Shown here one piece after another: positions 46,311 to 57,845 of a DNA stretch of 64,000 nt; positions within the stretch are counted from its first letter, which is position 1, and each line of letters starts with the position of its first letter. A program made the translations under genes and the position numbers. Where the stretch lies: contig JAIQDT010001117.1 in NCBI GenBank assembly GCA_021521415.1, positions 1 to 64,000 of the forward strand, in the 5' to 3' direction. The stretch comes from Bidens hawaiensis. Lineage: Eukaryota > Streptophyta > Magnoliopsida > Asterales > Asteraceae. A model generated the notes under the pieces. It was not told where the DNA came from and ran no database searches. It worked only from the letters and a program-made list of their open reading frames with translations.

Positions 46311-46625
46311 TTAATCGAAAGAGAATGGTGATCGACACGATCTTCTTGCCACTTAAGTTTGTTGTATCGTTTACGTTATTGGCTTTCATTTGAGAATGAG
46401 AAAACCTTGTTTTGGTTCATTTTACCTTCTCTCTCTTTTGTTTGTATTCAAGTAAATGTAGTGTTTTGTTTTTCCTATGAACTAATTGAGGTAGTTCTTT
46501 GTGACGATAAGCACACAATCTAATGGTAGTTTAGTCACAAAAGGTGAAATATTTGAGCTGTCAAACTTAACAAAATACCCAAAAATATTTTTAGTTTTAG
46601 TTTATAAATACTTTTTGCCGTTTAT
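46311..46625. other. Expansin 3' flank
   Basis: AT-rich; no polyadenylation signal is clear enough to mark and no other gene is seen. Confidence 0.4.
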
Positions 46626-47248
46626 CAGGGCCGTCTCCGAGGATTTAAATACCTCGGACGAGCCGGAAAAAAAAGGCCCATAGCCTTAACGAATAACGAA
46701 ATATATAAGCTAATTTTTTTAAACGAGGTTTAATGCTATAACAATAACATAGAAAAATATATTATTAAAATCAATACCTTAATAATTAACGATTAACCAA
46801 TGATTCGTGAAACTCTACTAAGTCCTAACATTGGAAAAAAAATAGCTTGGTCCTTGGTGGCTAGCTTGGTCAACCGTGGCGGAGCCTGGTGGTTAACAAC
46901 AAACCAACGGTGATGGTTGGCTGGGTTGGTCGTGCATTTGCAAAGAAGGAAGGAACCAAAGAGAAATTTCAATCGACCGCTATTTTTTTTATTTTGCATC
47001 GGATTTTTATTTAATCTCTTAGTTTTTAGTTTTAGTTTGGGCCCAATAATTTAAACTTAATTAAATGGATTATGGATAAAAAATAATTTCGGGCCCAATA
47101 ATTATAAGATGGTAAAGAGCAATTAATATTTTATAAGTTTTATATTTTTAAATGTATACTAAAAAATATAAATACAAAAAAATTTGGCGCCTAAAAATTA
47201 CGTGCCCCGGCCGACGGTCCAACCGGCGCCACCCTCCAGCCGGCCTTG
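46626..47248. mobile_element. hAT-like element, copy 1
   Basis: Starts CAGGGCCGTCT and ends (reverse complement) CAAGGCCGGCT. It shares the start region (CCTCGG, CGAGCCG, AACGAATAACGAAATAT) and end region (GTGCCCCGGCCG) with the copy that starts at 47774 and ends at 62179. It is 623 bp, with no transposase. The flanking 8 bp (CCGTTTAT left, CTCGTTAA right) do not match each other. Confidence 0.65.
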
Positions 47249-47600
47249 CTCGTTAAGTTATCGAGCCGAGCTTGCGGGGAGCTCATTTAGGCTCGTTGAG
47301 CCTTAACGAGCTTTGTGTATTTTTAAGTTTTACCTCTTTTAGACTTCTATGTATTAGTTTTACACTGCACAGTCGAGCTCTAGCCAAGCTAAGGCTCGTT
47401 TAAGGGTTTTACATATATAAAAATAACTAAAAGCGTATATAAATTAATTAATAAACAATAAACGGGCTGAGCCCAAGCTTCAAAAAACAACTTGCAAGCC
47501 GAGCTCGAGCTCTCATAAGTCAAAACGAGCCGAGCTCGAGCCTTGTCGAGCTCGGTCTTGGCTCGTTTACACCCCTATAACATGGAAACCTGGAATGTGA
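47249..47600. repeat. hAT fragment with GAGCTCGAGC words
   Basis: Dense CGAGCC/GAGCTCG words end in CTCGTTTACACCCCTATA, a hAT-type terminus (reverse complement TATAGGGGTGTAAACGAG). The left terminus is missing: it abuts copy 1 directly. Confidence 0.5.
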
Positions 47601-47670
47601 AATCTGAATTTTTGTATGTATTTTTGACAGAATTATAATTTGAAATTAAGATATATTACATGTCTTGCAG

Positions 47671-47755
47671 TACCAGGGTATATCCGAAAACGAAACTGTT
47701 AAAGAATGCTCTGCTTGTAGCAATCTTGACAAAGAAATATAGGCCACAGTTAATG
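47671..47755 (+). pseudogene. Possible captured exon of unknown gene
   Basis: An 85-bp open segment is bounded by a strong acceptor (TGTCTTGCAG) and donor (GTAAAT). One frame reads TRVYPKTKLLKNALLVAI then LTKKYRPQLM, which looks like real protein. It sits between the two hAT-like copies with no neighbouring exons. I do not recognise the parent gene. Confidence 0.35.
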
Positions 47756-48579
47756 GTAAATTATTTTTGTAAGCAGGGTCATCTGTAAAAATTTATATGC
47801 CTCGGTCGAGCCGAAATAAAAGGGCCCGTAGACCCTAACGAGTAACGAAATATAAGCAAAAAAAAAATAGGCCTTATGTAATTGGTTTTTTGTTTGGTTT
47901 AAACAATTAATTTTTAAATTGACTTACTTTGTTATGATTTTGGTTGTGTAAAAAACTTTTTGTATAAAAATAAGCTTAAAAATGTCTCAAGTGAGAATAT
48001 TCGTTTCATGTAACATTCGTTAATTTATGTTTTTATTCGAATTTGAATTTGCATTTGCATTCGTTAAATAGACCCGATTTGTCATTTCAATGTATTCCTG
48101 TTTATCGTGCATCATTAATATTTCAATCTTGATGATTTACGTTTATCGATAGTTCATTTTCTATTCGTTTGTCCAATTCATGAAACTCCGGGATTTAATT
48201 TCTTAATCAAACGATCTTCAAACAATACGAGTATAATATAATAAAATATCCAAGTTTATAACTTATTATTACATTTTATTTCAAAGTGCAAGGTTCAAAT
48301 TATAATTTTACTTTAATTTTCTTTCTTAAAACAACTTGATTTTACAAGGACCTTAAGTGTAAAATATTTAAAATAATATATAATATTCGTTTTTTACCCA
48401 GCCCAAACCCACCCCGTCACCCCCCTACCTCCATTTTCCGGCGACAGCCGGAATCCGGCGAGAAAAATCCGGCGAACATCAAAAACGCCTTAAAACATAC
48501 GTTACAAATCAATTAAATCTCGTAAAACACTTAGACTATACCGGAGAAACATTAATTATCGTTCATTATACGTTATAAC

Positions 48580-48796
48580 TATCAATAATACAACCGATAT
48601 CCCGCCAAACGATTAAGGAAACCGATATCCTGTCAAACGATTAAGGATTCAAACTTTGTCATTATATTTAGATAGTATTTGCAATTATTGTTTTCCATAT
48701 TTATTGTGATTCTTTTCTTGTAAAGTTGGTTTGTTATTGTATTTAATCCATTTGATTGTAAATGAAAAGTATTATCGGTTGATTATACCTTCCATA
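48580..48796 (+). repeat. 5' LTR with 28-bp internal tandem duplication
   Basis: 217 bp. The 28-bp unit ending GCCAAACGATTAAGG is present twice (48591-48646), while the 3' LTR has it once. Otherwise the LTRs differ at about three positions. Confidence 0.9.
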
Positions 48797-48890
48797 TGGT
48801 ATCAGCCAGGAGCACATAAACCCTACCCTACAGCCGCCACCTTCTTCCCAAACACCTCCTAACCAGCGCCATATTTCTGTTACCAGCATC

Positions 48891-51582
48891 ATGACCACCA
48901 CAAACTCCACTTCCTCCTCCACCATCGGTACCATCCCCCTAAACAACACCACCTCTCTCAAACTTACAGAAACCAACTATCTTAGTTGGAAAACTCATAT
49001 TGAGGCTTTACTATATGGCCTTGATCTTTACAAATATATTGATACTCCGGAACAAGTTACCGACAAAGACGGGAAGACCACACCACATCCTGATCACTGT
49101 GCTTGGTTTCGCCAAGACCGTCTTTTGTTCGGCGCATTAGTCAGTAGTTTATCCCCGTCTCTAGTCCCGTTAATCACCAACGCCAAAACCTCCCTCGAGG
49201 CATGGAACATCCTTTCTAGCACCTACGCCTCCACCTCACGTTGTCACCTCAAACAATTGAATTACCGCCTAAAACAGTCCTCAAAAGGTCCTACCCAAAC
49301 CATTACCAACTTCATGCAATCCGTTAAATCTATCGCAGATGAACATGCCATCCTCGGTAAACAATTGGATCCGGAGGATATTACTGATGCTGTTTTAAAT
49401 GGTCTAGACCCTATTGCTTATAAATCTGTTATTGAGTCCGTGCATGCTCGGGACACCCCTATCACCTTTCATGAACTTCATGAGAAACTTATTAATCATG
49501 AGTTAACCCTAGCACAACAAAACCCTACAACCCAAACTCTACATCAACCCACCACCGCTTTTGCGGCCCACACTCGCACAACACATAAACCGTGGAACAC
49601 CCGAAACACCTCCCAACATGCGGGTCTGTTACCTACCGTACCCCAAATAAACAGCCGACAAATACATCCTCACACACCAACAACCGTCCGTTTTTGGGTA
49701 AATGTCAATTCTGTTTCAACAAAGGGCACTCCCTCACTTCTTGCCATGCCTTTAAGAAAATGTATCCTCACATTGGGCTACCCTCCTTACCACGTGGACA
49801 ACAAAACAATCACACCCAAGCAAATATGATGCATGTTCCAGGTACAAATACTAATGACAACTGCCCGTGGCTTTTTGATAGTGGTGCTTCTCACCATATT
49901 GCAAATGATTTAAATGCTCTATCGCTTCATGCTCCATACGATGCACCCAAGAACTCGTCATTGGCGATGGTTCGTCCCTTACCATTTCTCATGTTGGCTC
50001 TTTAACACTTCACTTTGATACCGTCTCTTTAACCCTTCATAATGTTCTATGCATCTCTTCCATATCTCGTAACATTATTTCTATATCCCGTTTATGTCTT
50101 GACAATAACATAATAATCCAATTTTTTTCTCTTAATTTTGTTATCAAGGATTGCCACTCCCACCTACCCCTCCTTCGGGGAACAGCTAAACTCGGAATCT
50201 ATGAGCTTCGCCCAAAAGCACCGCCTTATGTTTTTCATGTTGAGAAAAATAAATCACTGTTGTGGCATCATCGTCTTGGACACCCACACGGACAAATGAT
50301 AAGCATTTATCTTCTATTGTTTCGTCTATTTCTTCGTTTAACAAATCGTGTAATTCTTGTTGCATAAACAAGAGCCACAAGTTACCTTTTCATGTTTCTT
50401 CAATTACTTCTAATGAACCTTTGCAAATTTTATTTTCCGATGTATGGTCTTCTCCCGTAATTTCTTACAATGGTTACAAATATTATATCATCTTTTTTTA
50501 TCACTACACAAAATACACATGGATTTACCCCATAAAGAAGAAATTCGACTCCCTTAATATATTTATTAGCTTTCAAAAACTTGTCGAGAATTATTTTCAA
50601 TGTAAAATTAAACAATTATTTTCTAACAATGGAGGTGAATATATCAAATTGGCATCCCACCTTGCATCATTTGGCATTTCTCATCTCACCTCCCCTCCTC
50701 ACACTCCCGAAAACAATGGCTATGCCGAACGCCGACACCGCCATATAGTTGAAACGGACCTTACTCTTCTATCTCATGCCAAAATGCCATTAAAATTTTG
50801 GCCATTTGTGTTTACCACCGCTACTTATTTAATAAACCGTCTACCTACCTTGACACTAAAAAATGATTCCCCTTATTTTTGTCTATTTCAAAAACTCCCA
50901 AACTATGAAAATCTTCGAAGTTTCGGATGCCTATCTTATCCTTGGCGTATGCATCACATAAACTATAACCAAAATCCTTACCTTGTGTTTTTGTAGGGTA
51001 CTCATCTACTCAAAGTGCATATTATCTCCTAGAACCTCAAACCAACAAGGTTTACATCTCTCGTCACGTACACTTTGTTGAAAATAAATTTCTGTATGAA
51101 ATTTTTTCTCAATCCACTACAAATCCTTCCCCTAACCTGGATGATTGGCTTCCCTTTACTGTTCATATCACTCCTTCCCCACCCTCTCAACACCCTTCCG
51201 AACCAATCCCACCTTCAACACTTAACATAGCTAGCCAATCTACAACTCCCAATCCCCTCACCACTCAAAATAATCTCATGACCCATCTCCCCAACACTCC
51301 CTCCACACAATCAACCCCCTCTACTTCCCAATTCCCACCCACCCTAACCGAAAACTCCACTTCTGTACCCACAATTCAGCCTAACTCAACTCCAAATATC
51401 TCCACAAATAACCAGATTTCTCCTCCACATACCCGTCTTACACGCAAACCCAACCCCAAATATCACAATGAAAACTTTATTCATTATAACACCACATCTT
51501 CTCATTCTAAAGAACCGACCACAATCATCCAAGCTCTCAAAAGTCCACTTTGGCGTAAATCCATGCAAGATGAGTTTGATGC
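48891..51582 (+). pseudogene. Copia gag-protease-integrase, several frameshifts
   Basis: Gag opens at ATG 48891 (LTETNYLSWKTHIEALLYG) and is intact to about 49600. A frame change is then needed to reach the zinc knuckle CQFCFNKGHSLTSC and protease DSGASHH (49850). Further shifts separate the protease body (VIGDGSSL), the GAG-pre-integrase WHHRLGHP (50260) and the integrase core (50262-50996). In the core the second catalytic aspartate of the usual SDNGGEY is Asn (SNNGGEY), so the enzyme would be dead even if in frame. The following linker is Pro/Thr/Ser-rich and ends at DEFDA, where the nested element enters. Confidence 0.88.
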
Positions 51583-52568
51583 TGAAGAAACACTAACCGG
51601 ACCCCGGACAGATTACAGGTAACCTGGGGGCTAGATAGATGTTTCCCACGAGGGGTTAGACCCTTGGAAGATGGTTCTTCTGATAACCTGCAAAACAGAC
51701 ACCGTGAGCTCGTCACTGAGAAGGGGGGGTTCCTCCTTGTGACCACCCTCCGGTGTGAGAATCAGACTAGATTGCTCTTTAAATATAAAAGTATATTAAG
51801 AGGTTGCTAGAGCAGATATCAGGTATAATATGATGATAATGTGATAAGATATGATAGGATGAGATGGTCATACCATTTGTGGTATTTATAGCCGAAGGTA
51901 GGTTTCCAAGGAGGTATGGCCGGCTGCAACAGTGTTCCTGTTCCACCAACAGTGGCTTACGCACGTGCCCTGCTGGTAGTTGGTGGGTAGGCAGCGGCTG
52001 ATAGTGACCAGGCCTGCTATGTACTATTCCTTTTCCACCAACTGGCGGCTACGCACGTGGTATGGCAGTAGTTGGTGAGTAGGCAGCGGCCAATAGTGAC
52101 ACAGTACAGGAGCATGCTGCTCGCCATACTGTTGTCAATAAGCTGTCGTATCTTTAGTCAGATCTTTTTCCCATACCTCGTCAGGTACAGTACAGAAGAT
52201 CTTCCCGTATCGTACGGACTGGCTTATTTGGGCGGGAGTATTCCCCCTCCCGCCCTTGTGCGGGATTGTTCCCGGCTTCGCTCATTCCTTCAGGTGACAC
52301 TGAGTGATTGAGAGCTAAGTGCCTTGTGCGTGTAGCCTTGCTGCGCGGGTGGCCTTCCCTGATGGCTTGTATCCGAGGCTGCGGGGACAGGCGGAGTCCT
52401 TCACTATCGGGAGGCATTTCCTGCGGGACCAGCTTGCGTACTGCGCGTAAGGACGTCACGTCTCTGAGCATGGTTGGTCCTGCGGATCCAGTTGGTTTCT
52501 GCGCAGACGTCCCTCTTTAAGGTGAGTCTTGCGGGTCCAACTGGGCTCTGCTGGGACCTACCTCTTCA
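51583..52568 (-). repeat. 3' LTR (element orientation) of the Tat derivative
   Basis: 986 bp. A TATA box GGCTATAAATACC lies on the minus strand at 51881-51893. Plus-strand ORFs within it have no domain support. Confidence 0.93.
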
Positions 52569-52954
52569 AGTCCCCCCAGTCCAATGTTCTTCTCATGCGT
52601 GTTTAATAAAGTGAGGTGAACTTTTGGACTTAAGCAGAGGGTTTTGAAAAAGGGTTTTTCTAAGGTTTTCCATGGGGATTCTTCCCGCGGAAGTCCTTGT
52701 CACTTGCAGAAATGCCCGAGTTTCCTGCTTGGTCTTTGGGTATGATGCGGGTAGGCTGTAATCTCTTCGCACGTCAGGAGCGTTGAGTCCCACTTGTGTG
52801 GATTCTCCATGAGGTTTTGGTGGTTTTGAACATAGTGATCAATTATGTTAAGACCACCAATTCCATCCTGGAGCTTCGAACAACGTAGTTCTCGACGTTC
52901 CCGCTATGCGGGGATGTTATTTCCGTTTCCGCAAGCATTGCCCAGAAGATCCTT

Positions 52955-53345
52955 CTTGGTTTCAATTCCCAGCGGAGCGCTAGGTATGTGAAGGGTTTTG
53001 CCTTAACACTGTACCTGTGCTCGTCTTACGGTTATTTTACTTCCAAGGTATTCCTGGCGTCAATTCCCTGCGGGTGCTAGGTTTGTGAAGGGTTTTTCCT
53101 TTACACTGTACCCGCACCCGTCTTATAGTTACTTGGTTGCCGAGGTACTTGGCTTCAATTCCCTGCGGGTGCTAGGTATGTGAAGGGTTTTGCCTTTACA
53201 CTATACCCGCATCCGTCTTACGGTTACTTGTTCGCCAAGGTTTTCTTGGCTTCAATTCCCTGCGGGTGCTAGGTATGTGAAGGGTTTTGCCTTTACACTG
53301 TACCCGCATCCGTCTTACGGTTACTTGTTCGCCAAGGTAAGGGGG
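52955..53345. repeat. Tandem array, four units of about 97 bp
   Basis: Units start at about 52961, 53059, 53154 and 53251 (TTCAATTCCCTGCGGGTGCTAGG, then GTGAAGGGTTTTGCC and CGTCTTACGGTTACTT). The last two units are almost identical. It lies between the polypurine tract and the promoter of the antisense gene. Confidence 0.85.
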
Positions 53346-53684
53346 GTATTTTCCCGCCTACTTTATGATCTTTTTGAATTTTGAATTTTGAAATTCGAAA
53401 GGTTGGTGAGGATAAGAACAGTCCAAACATCTGAAACGTCGTGCGACGGTTTCTTCTGACTGTGTCAGATCGTGCAGGAAGTTATGGTGACGTGACAGTA
53501 CATGGTCATTCCAGACGCTTTTTCAGGCGCGTGGGCGCGATTTTTCGGGCGCGTGGCCGCGAAATTAATGGTACGCGTCCTGTCAACAGCTGTTGCCAGC
53601 CTGCTATTTGCCACGTGTCATAGTTTCATTGCACCTTCGATTTCTCTCTCCTTCGCATTAAATTCACCGCATTAATTGCGATCA

Positions 53685-53695
53685 CTATATAAAGG
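53685..53695 (+). promoter_or_regulatory. TATA box of the antisense gene
   Basis: CTATATAAAGG, 119-129 bp before the ATG at 53814, followed by a CT-rich leader (TCACTTCTCTTTCATCTC). This is the expected layout of a plant pol II promoter and is independent of the LTR promoter, which faces the other way. Confidence 0.7.
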
Positions 53696-53813
53696 GGAAG
53701 AGGGTCATTTGTAATTCACATCTTCACTTCTCTTTCATCTCTAAGGCGATTTCTGGTGAATACTCTTATTCAGTTGAGCATTCCTCCGTAATCGTTTCTT
53801 CTTCCTCTGCAAT

Positions 53814-56800
53814 ATGTCTTCACATGATACTGAAGCTGTAGTCGATGATAAGAGTACTGCTGGTGAGTGCCAGTGTGCTCTGCCCGGCGATCAGTACCGG
53901 TATGTTGTTAGGAAGTTCATGCTCGATCCTCTCGAGCCTGAGTTTCCTGAACCCCATCAGACCGTGTACGATGCCCCCAGTAGCAAGATCGGGGTATATG
54001 CTGCATTCTTTGTTTATGGGAACCTTAGGTTCCCATTGACAAAGTTTGTTTACCGTGTCCTCGAAAGGCACGGTGTTCATCTGACCGAGCTGCACCCAAT
54101 GGCGATCGCGAAGATTCGCCACTTCGAGTGGGTGTGCCGGATTTTGGGTGTTGAGCCCTATGTGGACCGCCTGATGACCTTCTATACTTGGAGGTGCATC
54201 CAGGGGTGGTACACCCTGACAACCCGGATCAAGGGTTTGAAGATTTGCGCGACCGAGCGCAGTCTCCGATCGTGGAAGCGGGAGTTCTTCTACATTTCTG
54301 CCCGCGCCGTCCCCATTGCCATGAAGTTTAAAAATGGCCAAGCCATTCCGAGCCACCACGCCACCAACTACCAGGAGGCGGAATGGTTTGCGAAGATATC
54401 CCGGGTCCAATCTCCGGTTTACCGGTTTGCGGAGTCCGGGATGGTGATGCTGGGGATGAGCCGGGTATGGAAGGAGGCGTCTCAGGTTCCCATCCTTCTC
54501 GAATACGGTTTGAACTCTACTCCTTATGGTATGTCTTGTCTTTCTTTCTGATATGAGTTTGTCTTCTAACTGTTTCTTTTCTTTCAGAGGGGAACAATTT
54601 GGAGTCGCTCCTGTACCCGCGGGAAGCTGACGATCCCGTGCGGGTGGGTACTCGTGCTCTTGACGAGAACGAGTTGCCCATCCTGGAGCAAACAGCGGAT
54701 CGGTTTGTGGAGGTCTATCCGCTGGGCCACGAGATCCTGAGCCACCGCCGGCCAGGTAAGGCGTTATTCTCTCCTACACCCCTCAGTGCTGTACCCGCTG
54801 CTGGAATTCCTGACATCCTGTCTTCTTCTGAGGAATCCGCAGATGGTCCTCCGTTAGTGCGGAAGAAGAGGGCTGCTGGCGGGAAAGGGAAGGAGAAGGC
54901 GGCCTCCACAGCCGATCCAGTGCTCCTATCTGACACTGAGTCAGATAGTGAAGAGTTGGCGGGGAACCCCGGTGGTGGAAAGACCACTGTTCCGGAGGCT
55001 ACGACTGTTACCTCCGGAGAACCAACGACGACGACGGTGACCGGCATCAAGAGACCGGCTCCATCGGGTTCGTCCCCGCCCGTCCGTACGTTCAAGCTCA
55101 AGAAAACCCGTAAGTACAATTCTTAGCTTTTATCTTCGTAGTTTAATCCTCAAGTCTTTTAACACTTTTCTTCTTTACGCAGGCGTGGATGTTGGCGCAT
55201 TCCAGGGTGAGGGGCCGAGTACTACCTCTCCGCCAATGACGGTGGGCTTGGTCAGCCTACCTGAGGCGTCGACCCAGGCGCCTGCGCCTGCTACCGCTGG
55301 TTCAGTTGCTCATTCTGAGCCGACTGTTCCAGCCGAGATGACGTCACCGCCGGCTGTGAGTGCGATTTTTACAGCATCTTTCACCGAGCCGGCGGTTACG
55401 ATTGCTGCGGATTCTGCGGCAGCGACTGCGGCGGCTGCCACCATGCCCCCGCCACCGGCACCGACGGCCGGCCCATCAGGTACGCATGGGAGTACTCGCC
55501 AATCTTTGCCACCTTCCCATCTGCCTGACCTTTTGGATGGGTTTCCTTTGGGTTCAGGTGATGGGTTCGGCGGCTATCGGCCTGTTATAGACCCTACAGG
55601 TGCGTAGGGTTCCTTTGGCCCTTTTTCACTTTTATTTTTTATCATCTTTTCCTAACTGTTTTTTTGTTTTTTGCAGTGTCGGATTCCAATGAAGTGTATG
55701 TTCCGCGATGGAACATACGCCGAGGAACAACCCTTCGTACCCCTGTGGAGTGCGTGGAATGGGCTCGCCACGCTGCTCCCCATAGTGCGTTGGGGGAAGC
55801 CATGGCTAGCTACCAGGAGGGTAGGCTAACCAATGAGCTTTGGGTTCTCCAGGCCCGGATGCAGCCGCGCGTCGAGCTGCTTTGTCGTGAAAACGACAAG
55901 TTAAAAGCAGCTCGCGCCAAGGAAGTATCTCAAGCGCGGGCTCTTCGGGAGGAGAACCAAAAGTTGGCCGCAGCTGCTGCGGAGAAGGAGAAGGCCTTCA
56001 AGGCCCTCGAGGTTGAGGTTCAAGCGCGACTCGAGGCCCGCTCTAAGGCTGCCCAAGCTGTTAACGAACAGCTTCGGCTGGCTAAGGAGACTGCGAGGAA
56101 CGCAACCGAGAGGGCCACCAAGGCTGAAGCCGTTGCTGAGCCTTTACGCGTGGAGAACGAGGAGCTCAAGGCCCAATTGGAGGCTCTCCAACGTGCTCAT
56201 GATGCCTTGGCGATGGAGGATGCCAAGAAACTTCAAGAGATCCTGGACCAGAGGGGCGTGCTTGATCACACCGAGCGGAAGCTTAAGGGCATCGAAGAGG
56301 CTGCCGCAAAGGAAGTGCTACTTGCCAACCTTAACAAAAGCGAAGCCGAACGCGCCTGTACCCAAGCTCAAGCCGCCCTCAAAGAAGCTCTGGTTGCCAA
56401 GGAATGGCTTCTTCGAGAAGCGTTGTCTCAGGTATGTCTATCTTCATGTCTTCACGCTTTTCTTTGTAAATAGGGTGCTGACTTGTATATTTTCTTATGT
56501 AGGTTGTGCATCGGGTCTTCTCAGAGACATCCTACGACGATGCTATGAGCGCAGCCCTCAACGCTTCTCACGAGGATGGGGAACGGGTCGGCTTCCTGCT
56601 TGGTCTAGGGTTTGTTGAGAAAGGCATCCCGCCATCCAACTTCCCTTTGTACAATGTTGATACTGAAGCCATATATGACCAAGCAGTAAATCAATACGCC
56701 GCCTTCCCGCATCCAGTGGTGGAGAAGGTGAACCAAGTAGCTGCTGCTGATGATGGGTTAGCTATCCTTAAAGCCTTCCTCGAACCGCCCCGCTCTTCTG

Positions 56801-56838
56801 ATGGAGCGGGTCCAAGTGGAAGCGGCCCTGAAGCTTGA
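53814..56838 (+). CDS. Five-exon antisense gene of the Tat element (aORF2 type, Transposase_28-like)
   Basis: Exons are 53814-54528, 54588-55109, 55183-55599, 55677-56431 and 56503-56838. All four introns (59-77 bp) have GT...AG ends and the reading frame closes to 914 residues plus TGA. Residues about 50-200 (FPLTKFVYRVLERHGVHL, ELHPMAIAKIRHFEWVCRI, RSWKREFFYI) resemble the family I know as Transposase_28/putative gypsy-type transposon (PF04195). Residues 239-550 are Ser/Thr/Pro/Ala-rich, low complexity, with an RKKRAAGGKGKEK basic patch. Exon 4 is a long coiled coil (LREENQKLAAAAAEKEKAF). Exon 5 ends in a small conserved-looking domain (GFVEKGIPPSNFP). Tat-lineage retrotransposons are known to carry such additional ORFs, sometimes in antisense. 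Function unknown; no stop or frameshift is seen. Confidence 0.85.
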
Positions 56839-57059
56839 TCCTAAAGATCCCTTCCCATTGCTAGGATAGTCTTGTACAGATGTATTTATTTTCTTTTCGT
56901 AGGCGGGTAGTTACCCGGCCATTCTTGTAATAATTCGTTTGTGAAATATTAATCTTTTTGCGTATAAGATTGTTATTTCCTTCTTTGGGTTTCTTGCTTT
57001 ATAAACTTATGACTTGCATACTTAGTTTAAATTAGCAATTTTCCAAGTGTGGAATAAGT

Positions 57060-57500
57060 TAACCTGTTGAACGTGGTTGATAATGGGTTAAAGTTTTGCT
57101 TCCTCTTTCGTGATTGTGCGGGTAGAACCGTCACTTGCACTTAGTAGGATGGCTAAACTTAAACCTTCATCTGACCTGCGTGTAGGTTTTCCTCATCTTT
57201 TGAGGATAAGTTAACCTTTGAACGTGGTTGATAATAGGTGTGAAGTTTTGCTTCCTCTTTCGTGATTGTGCGGGTAGTACCGTCACTTGCACTTAGTAGG
57301 ATGGCAAAACTTTACCCTTATCTGACCTGCGTGTAGGTTTTCCTCATCCTTTTAAGAATTTTGTTTTGAACCGTTCGACGCGCGGTTGTCAATAGGTTAG
57401 TGTTCAGTTTCCTTTCATGATTCGTGCGGATAGACCGGCACTTTTATTTTTGGGTGCTGAACTTCTTCAACTGACCTGCGTGAAGGTTTTGTCCTGTTAT
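57060..57500. repeat. Tandem array, about 2.8 units of 152 bp
   Basis: Units begin GAACGTGGTTGATAAT (57069, 57220; degenerate near 57375) and include TTCGTGATTGTGCGGGTAG and GACCTGCGTGTAGG. The array lies between the pol remnant and the 3' end of the antisense gene. Confidence 0.8.
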
Positions 57501-57577
57501 TGGGTTTGTGCGGGTAGGACCGCCTTCCCACGCAACGACTTCACGTAATTATGCGGTGAAAGCCGGCATATTAGTGT

Positions 57578-57770
57578 TCAGAAAAGTAAAATCATCAGCT
57601 TCGATGTTCTAAAATCATTTCCATTAGAAGTGGCTCTTGGCCTTTTCTTTACAAATTGGAATTGATTTACATGCAAATTGTGTAAATAAGCTCCCTTCCA
57701 TGTTGGGATGGGAGTGCCATCGAGCCGATACGCACCTGGTTCGGGATCTCGTTGTTTACGCAGCATGTAG
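57578..57770 (-). pseudogene. C-terminal remnant of pol (integrase end)
   Basis: The minus-strand text LRKQRDPEPGAYRLDG then TPIPTWKGAYLHNLHVNQF has the pattern of the last residues of a gypsy polyprotein (GAYxLxxxDGxxIPRTWNxxHL). It begins about 75 bp after the gag stop, so protease, RT, RNase H and most of integrase have been deleted in between. Confidence 0.65.
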
Positions 57771-57845
57771 TCTCGACATTGAAGCTGGAACTTTTATTCG
57801 TGTTTTCCCCAGCTGAGGTTCTACACGCACCCGCCTGCTCAGCCT

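Noticed and set aside
52072..52520. ORFs inside the LTR (and the same at 59855-60303)
   Set aside because: Present in both LTR copies by identity, no domain, and they overlap the promoter/U3 region.
53820..54410. 196-codon minus-strand ORF under exon 1 of the antisense gene
   Set aside because: Shadow of the plus-strand exon; no domain, and it runs between pol remnant and LTR where no gene is expected on that strand.
53814..56838. Host nuclear gene rather than retroelement gene
   Set aside because: It lies between LTRs with matching GATGC duplications, PBS and PPT, and its first domain resembles a family tied to gypsy elements. It is therefore part of the element, though element capture of a host gene long ago cannot be excluded.
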